Positions 4,656 to 6,467 of a DNA stretch of 6,467 nt are shown here, piece after piece (the first letter of the stretch is position 1; the number at the start of each line of letters is the position of its first letter). Origin of the DNA: Deltaproteobacteria bacterium (lineage in GTDB: Bacteria > Desulfobacterota > Desulfobacteria > Desulfobacterales > Desulfatibacillaceae); NCBI GenBank assembly GCA_019308705.1, contig JAFDHW010000145.1, positions 1-6,467 on the forward strand. Reading direction: 5' to 3'. Below the pieces are notes generated by a model that saw only the letters and a program-made list of their open reading frames with translations, did no database searches and was not told the DNA's origin. The position numbers were made by a program, and so were the translations under genes.

Positions 4656-6248
4656 GCGAACCGACAGAACAAGGCCCACTGGGAAGCGGAAGAGGCGAAG
4701 CTTGCCGAGCGCATGGACGCGGCGCAAAACCCGGGAGGGGAAAAGGCCGTGGCCCGGCTCGCCAAGGCGGGCAAGAAACCCGTGCGCGAGCTCATCGGAA
4801 AGCTCGTCGACCCGGGCACTGCGTTCTATGAACTTTCGGTCATCGCCGGGTTCGGCATGGGTTATCCCGGCGTGGAGGACGTGCCCTGCGGCGGCGTGGT
4901 CACGGGCATCGGCAAGATCCACGGCAACTGGACCATGATCATCGCCAACGATTCCCGGGTCAAGGCGGGCACCTACTTTCCCATCACCTTGAAGAAGCAC
5001 CTCCGCGCCCAGGCCATCGCCGAGCGCTGCGGCCTGAACTGCGTGTACATCGCAGATTCCGGCGGCGCGTTTCTGCCCATGCAGGCCGACGTGTTCCCGG
5101 GCGAGGAGCACTTCGGCGCCATGTTCTACAACATGGCCCGCATGTCCGCCAAGGGCATGAAGCAGATCACGCTGTCCACGGGCGGCAACACCGCGGGCGG
5201 GGCCTACATCGTGTTCATGGCCTGCCAGGCGGTGATGATCGACAACATGTCCTATTCCTTTCTGGGCGGCCCGCCCCTGGTGAAGGCGGCCACCGGCGAG
5301 GTCATCTCCGCCGAGGACCTGGGCGGGGCCAAGGTGCACACCGCCATCTCCGGCGGCGCGGACCACTTCTGCAAGAACCAGGACGACGCGGTGGCCAGGG
5401 TGCGCGAGATGCTCTCCTTGGACCGGCCCCAGACGCTTTACTCGCACCGCTTCGAGGAGGCCGAGCCCGCCAAGCCGGTGGAGTCCATCTACGAGAACCT
5501 GCCGGCCAACGTGTACCAGGGCATCAACATCCGCGCCATCCTCCCCGCCATCGCGGACGAGGGCGAGTTCCTGGAATACAAGAAGGAGTACGCCCGCGGC
5601 CGCGGCGACAACATCGTGTGCGGCAAGATGCGCATCAGGGGGCTTCCCGTGGGCGTCGTCGCGTCCAACATGGTGGGCATCATCTTCGTGGAGGCGGCCC
5701 GGAAGGCCACGGAGTGGATCGTGCGCTGCTCCCGGGAAAAGACGCCCCTGTTGTTCATCCAGAACTCGCCGGGCTACATGGTGGGGTCCGCGTCGGAACA
5801 CGCGGGCATCGGCAAGTACGGGGCGGACATGGTGCGCGCGGTGTCCTGCGCCCAGGTACCCCGCATCCAGCTGGTCATCGGCCCGGACCACGGCGCGGCC
5901 AACTACGGCATGTGCGGCCGGGCCTACCGCCCCCATTTCCTGTTCCACACCATGCGGGCCAGGACCTCGGTGATGAGCGGCAGGTCCGCGGCCGAGGTCT
6001 TGCTTTCCATCGAGGAGCGCAAGCGCGCGGCCAAGGATAACCCCATGTCCGAGGAGGAGAAAAACGCGTTCCGCGACAAGATGATGGAAAAGTACCACGG
6101 CGAGGCGCACCCCTTCTACACGGGCGCCCGCCTGCTTTCGGACCGGGTCTTGAAGTTTTCCGAGATCCGGGACTGGCTGGCCATGGCCTTTGAGGTGAGC
6201 CTGCTTTTGCCCATCGGCGAGCCGGCGTTCGGCAACCTGCGGTTTTAA
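4653..6248 (+). CDS. MccB-like acyl-CoA carboxylase, carboxyltransferase (beta) subunit
   Basis: A 531-residue protein with two tandem crotonase-like carboxyltransferase domains (about 1-265 and 280-531), close to the length of 3-methylcrotonyl-CoA carboxylase beta (about 535). Such subunits move CO2 between biotin and the acyl-CoA. The N-domain has DSGGAFLP (135-142) followed by the VFPGEEHFG and ARMSAKG pattern, oxyanion-type GGNTAGGAYI (177-186), and FLGGPPLVKAATGE (203-216). The C-domain has NSPGYMVG (371-378) and NYGMCGRAY (417-425). DSGGAFLP-FP-EHFG is typical of MccB/LiuB rather than PccB (DSGGARIQEG) or glutaconyl-CoA decarboxylase alpha. The gene is coupled to the hydratase 9 nt upstream, which would use the MCC product. 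No biotin carboxylase or biotin carrier is encoded in the window. The C-domain differs from my recollection of MccB at NITGFMVG (here NSPGYMVG) and GGSFGAGNYG (here GPDHGAANYG), so a related branched or unsaturated acyl-CoA is possible. No intrinsic terminator follows closely. Confidence 0.92.
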   Translation: MANRQNKAHWEAEEAKLAERMDAAQNPGGEKAVARLAKAGKKPVRELIGKLVDPGTAFYELSVIAGFGMGYPGVEDVPCGGVVTGIGKIHGNWTMIIANDSRVKAGTYFPITLKKHLRAQAIAERCGLNCVYIADSGGAFLPMQADVFPGEEHFGAMFYNMARMSAKGMKQITLSTGGNTAGGAYIVFMACQAVMIDNMSYSFLGGPPLVKAATGEVISAEDLGGAKVHTAISGGADHFCKNQDDAVARVREMLSLDRPQTLYSHRFEEAEPAKPVESIYENLPANVYQGINIRAILPAIADEGEFLEYKKEYARGRGDNIVCGKMRIRGLPVGVVASNMVGIIFVEAARKATEWIVRCSREKTPLLFIQNSPGYMVGSASEHAGIGKYGADMVRAVSCAQVPRIQLVIGPDHGAANYGMCGRAYRPHFLFHTMRARTSVMSGRSAAEVLLSIEERKRAAKDNPMSEEEKNAFRDKMMEKYHGEAHPFYTGARLLSDRVLKFSEIRDWLAMAFEVSLLLPIGEPAFGNLRF

Positions 6249-6277
6249 AAGAGGAGACCCTTGACCCGAATCATTCA

Positions 6278-6397
6278 TGAAAAATTTCACCGAATAAAAT
6301 ATTTATATGGATTTAAACAGGTTAAGTGCCAATGGAAGGGTCCTTGAAAAATGCACGCTGTTTATTTGAGGAATGCTGACATTGGTGAAATTTTTCA
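6278..6397. repeat. perfect 14-bp inverted repeat flanking an AT-rich segment
   Basis: TGAAAAATTTCACC (6278-6291) and GGTGAAATTTTTCA (6384-6397) are exact reverse complements separated by 92 nt. Positions 6271-6400 contain 44 G/C in 130 by hand count (about 34%), against roughly two-thirds in the genes. I see no duplication flanking the arms and no gene inside. The layout resembles a MITE-like remnant or a pair of regulator half-sites facing each other; neither is proven. There is no gene I can support in 6249-6467. Confidence 0.7.
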
Positions 6398-6404
6398 CCC
6401 TTCC
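6334..6404. repeat. bulged 15-bp inverted repeat overlapping the dyad
   Basis: GGAAGGG (6334-6340) pairs with CCCTTCC (6398-6404), and TGAAAAAT (6345-6352) pairs with ATTTTTCA (6390-6397). The only interruption is a one-sided 4-nt bulge (6341-6344); the loop is 37 nt. The 3' arm is shared with the 14-bp repeat that starts at 6278, so the two foldings exclude each other. No U-run follows on either strand, so it is not a standard intrinsic terminator. Confidence 0.55.
6384..6399. promoter_or_regulatory. operator-like dyad GGTGAAA-TT-TTTCACC
   Basis: The right arm of the inverted repeat is itself a dyad: GGTGAAA (6384-6390), TT, TTTCACC (6393-6399), 7 bp per side. Its core GTGAA-N4-TTCAC coincides with the inner part of the published Rex (NADH/NAD+ sensor) operator TTGTGAA-N4-TTCACAA, although the outermost positions differ. 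The left arm holds a weaker version, TGAAA-AA-TTTCA (6278-6289). The gene it would control would lie beyond the window or be the operon upstream. Confidence 0.4.
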
Positions 6405-6467
6405 GGCGAGCCCGATTCACGCGATAGCTGCGTCAGGAGGGGGTCGCGGTACAAAAGTACAGCTTCC

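Noticed and set aside
3915..6290. 791-codon open frame on the minus strand opposite the hydratase and carboxyltransferase
   Set aside because: It is antisense to two confidently identified enzymes and is low-complexity (rich in Gly, His, Arg, Ala, Val). This is the usual shadow in high-GC DNA, with no motif and no ribosome binding site tied to it.
6278..6397. Insertion sequence or complete mobile element
   Set aside because: There is an inverted repeat but no transposase, and no flanking target duplication that I can find. At about 120 bp it could at most be a non-autonomous remnant, so I list it only as a repeat.
6449..6460. GTAC-AAAA-GTAC mini-hairpin near the window end
   Set aside because: It has only 4-bp arms and no terminator or gene context, so it is not distinguishable from chance.
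6395..6467. Minus-strand frame open from the window edge to a TGA (23 codons)
   Set aside because: It could be the C-terminus of a gene entering from the right, but it is too short and has no recognisable motif. Open frames of this length are expected by chance.
1..6467. CRISPR array, tRNA, rRNA, defence system or prophage genes
   Set aside because: I found no regularly spaced repeats, cloverleaf sequences or corresponding protein families on either strand.

Overview
The window is about two-thirds G+C. It carries five protein genes, one on the minus strand and four on the plus strand, with ordinary bacterial expression signals (Shine-Dalgarno sequences, sigma70-like promoters, GC-hairpin terminators). 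Protein style and gene content (sirtuin, TPR protein, stand-alone cyclic-nucleotide domain, AUH-type enoyl-CoA hydratase paired with an MccB-type carboxyltransferase) suggest a high-GC acyl-CoA-degrading proteobacterium. A member of the Desulfobacterota is my best guess, but this is an inference from style and no marker gene confirms it.

Layout: (1) 1-443, minus strand: N-terminal 147 residues of a Sir2-family NAD-dependent deacylase, cut by the window edge. (2) 444-862: a divergent intergenic region with a candidate promoter for the sirtuin, a plus-strand terminator-like hairpin, a good sigma70-like promoter at 646-675, and then a roughly 180-nt, highly structured leader (two hairpins and a 20-bp perfect palindrome). 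(3) 863-3034: a 723-residue membrane-anchored or exported protein of unknown function with C-terminal TPRs. It is followed by a very strong intrinsic terminator at 3061-3094. (4) 3117-3599: a 160-residue stand-alone cyclic-nucleotide-binding domain whose start codon lies only 22 nt after that terminator. (5) 3600-3860: a terminator-like hairpin, a candidate promoter and a pyrimidine-rich leader. (6) 3861-4643 and 4653-6248: a two-gene operon with a 9-nt gap, encoding an enoyl-CoA hydratase most like methylglutaconyl-CoA hydratase and an MccB-like acyl-CoA carboxyltransferase. (7) 6249-6467: an AT-rich, gene-poor tail with a perfect 14-bp inverted repeat and overlapping alternative dyads.

The hydratase/carboxyltransferase pair matches consecutive steps of leucine/isovalerate breakdown (3-methylcrotonyl-CoA to 3-methylglutaconyl-CoA to HMG-CoA). 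The biotin-carrying subunit such a carboxyltransferase needs is not in the window. The membrane TPR protein and the cyclic-nucleotide-binding protein are neighbours on one strand and could work together, but nothing in the sequence proves it. I see no CRISPR array, tRNA, rRNA, transposase or phage gene. The coding genes look ordinary. The least explained parts are the structured leader at 676-787, the terminator squeezed between two genes, and the AT-rich inverted-repeat tail.
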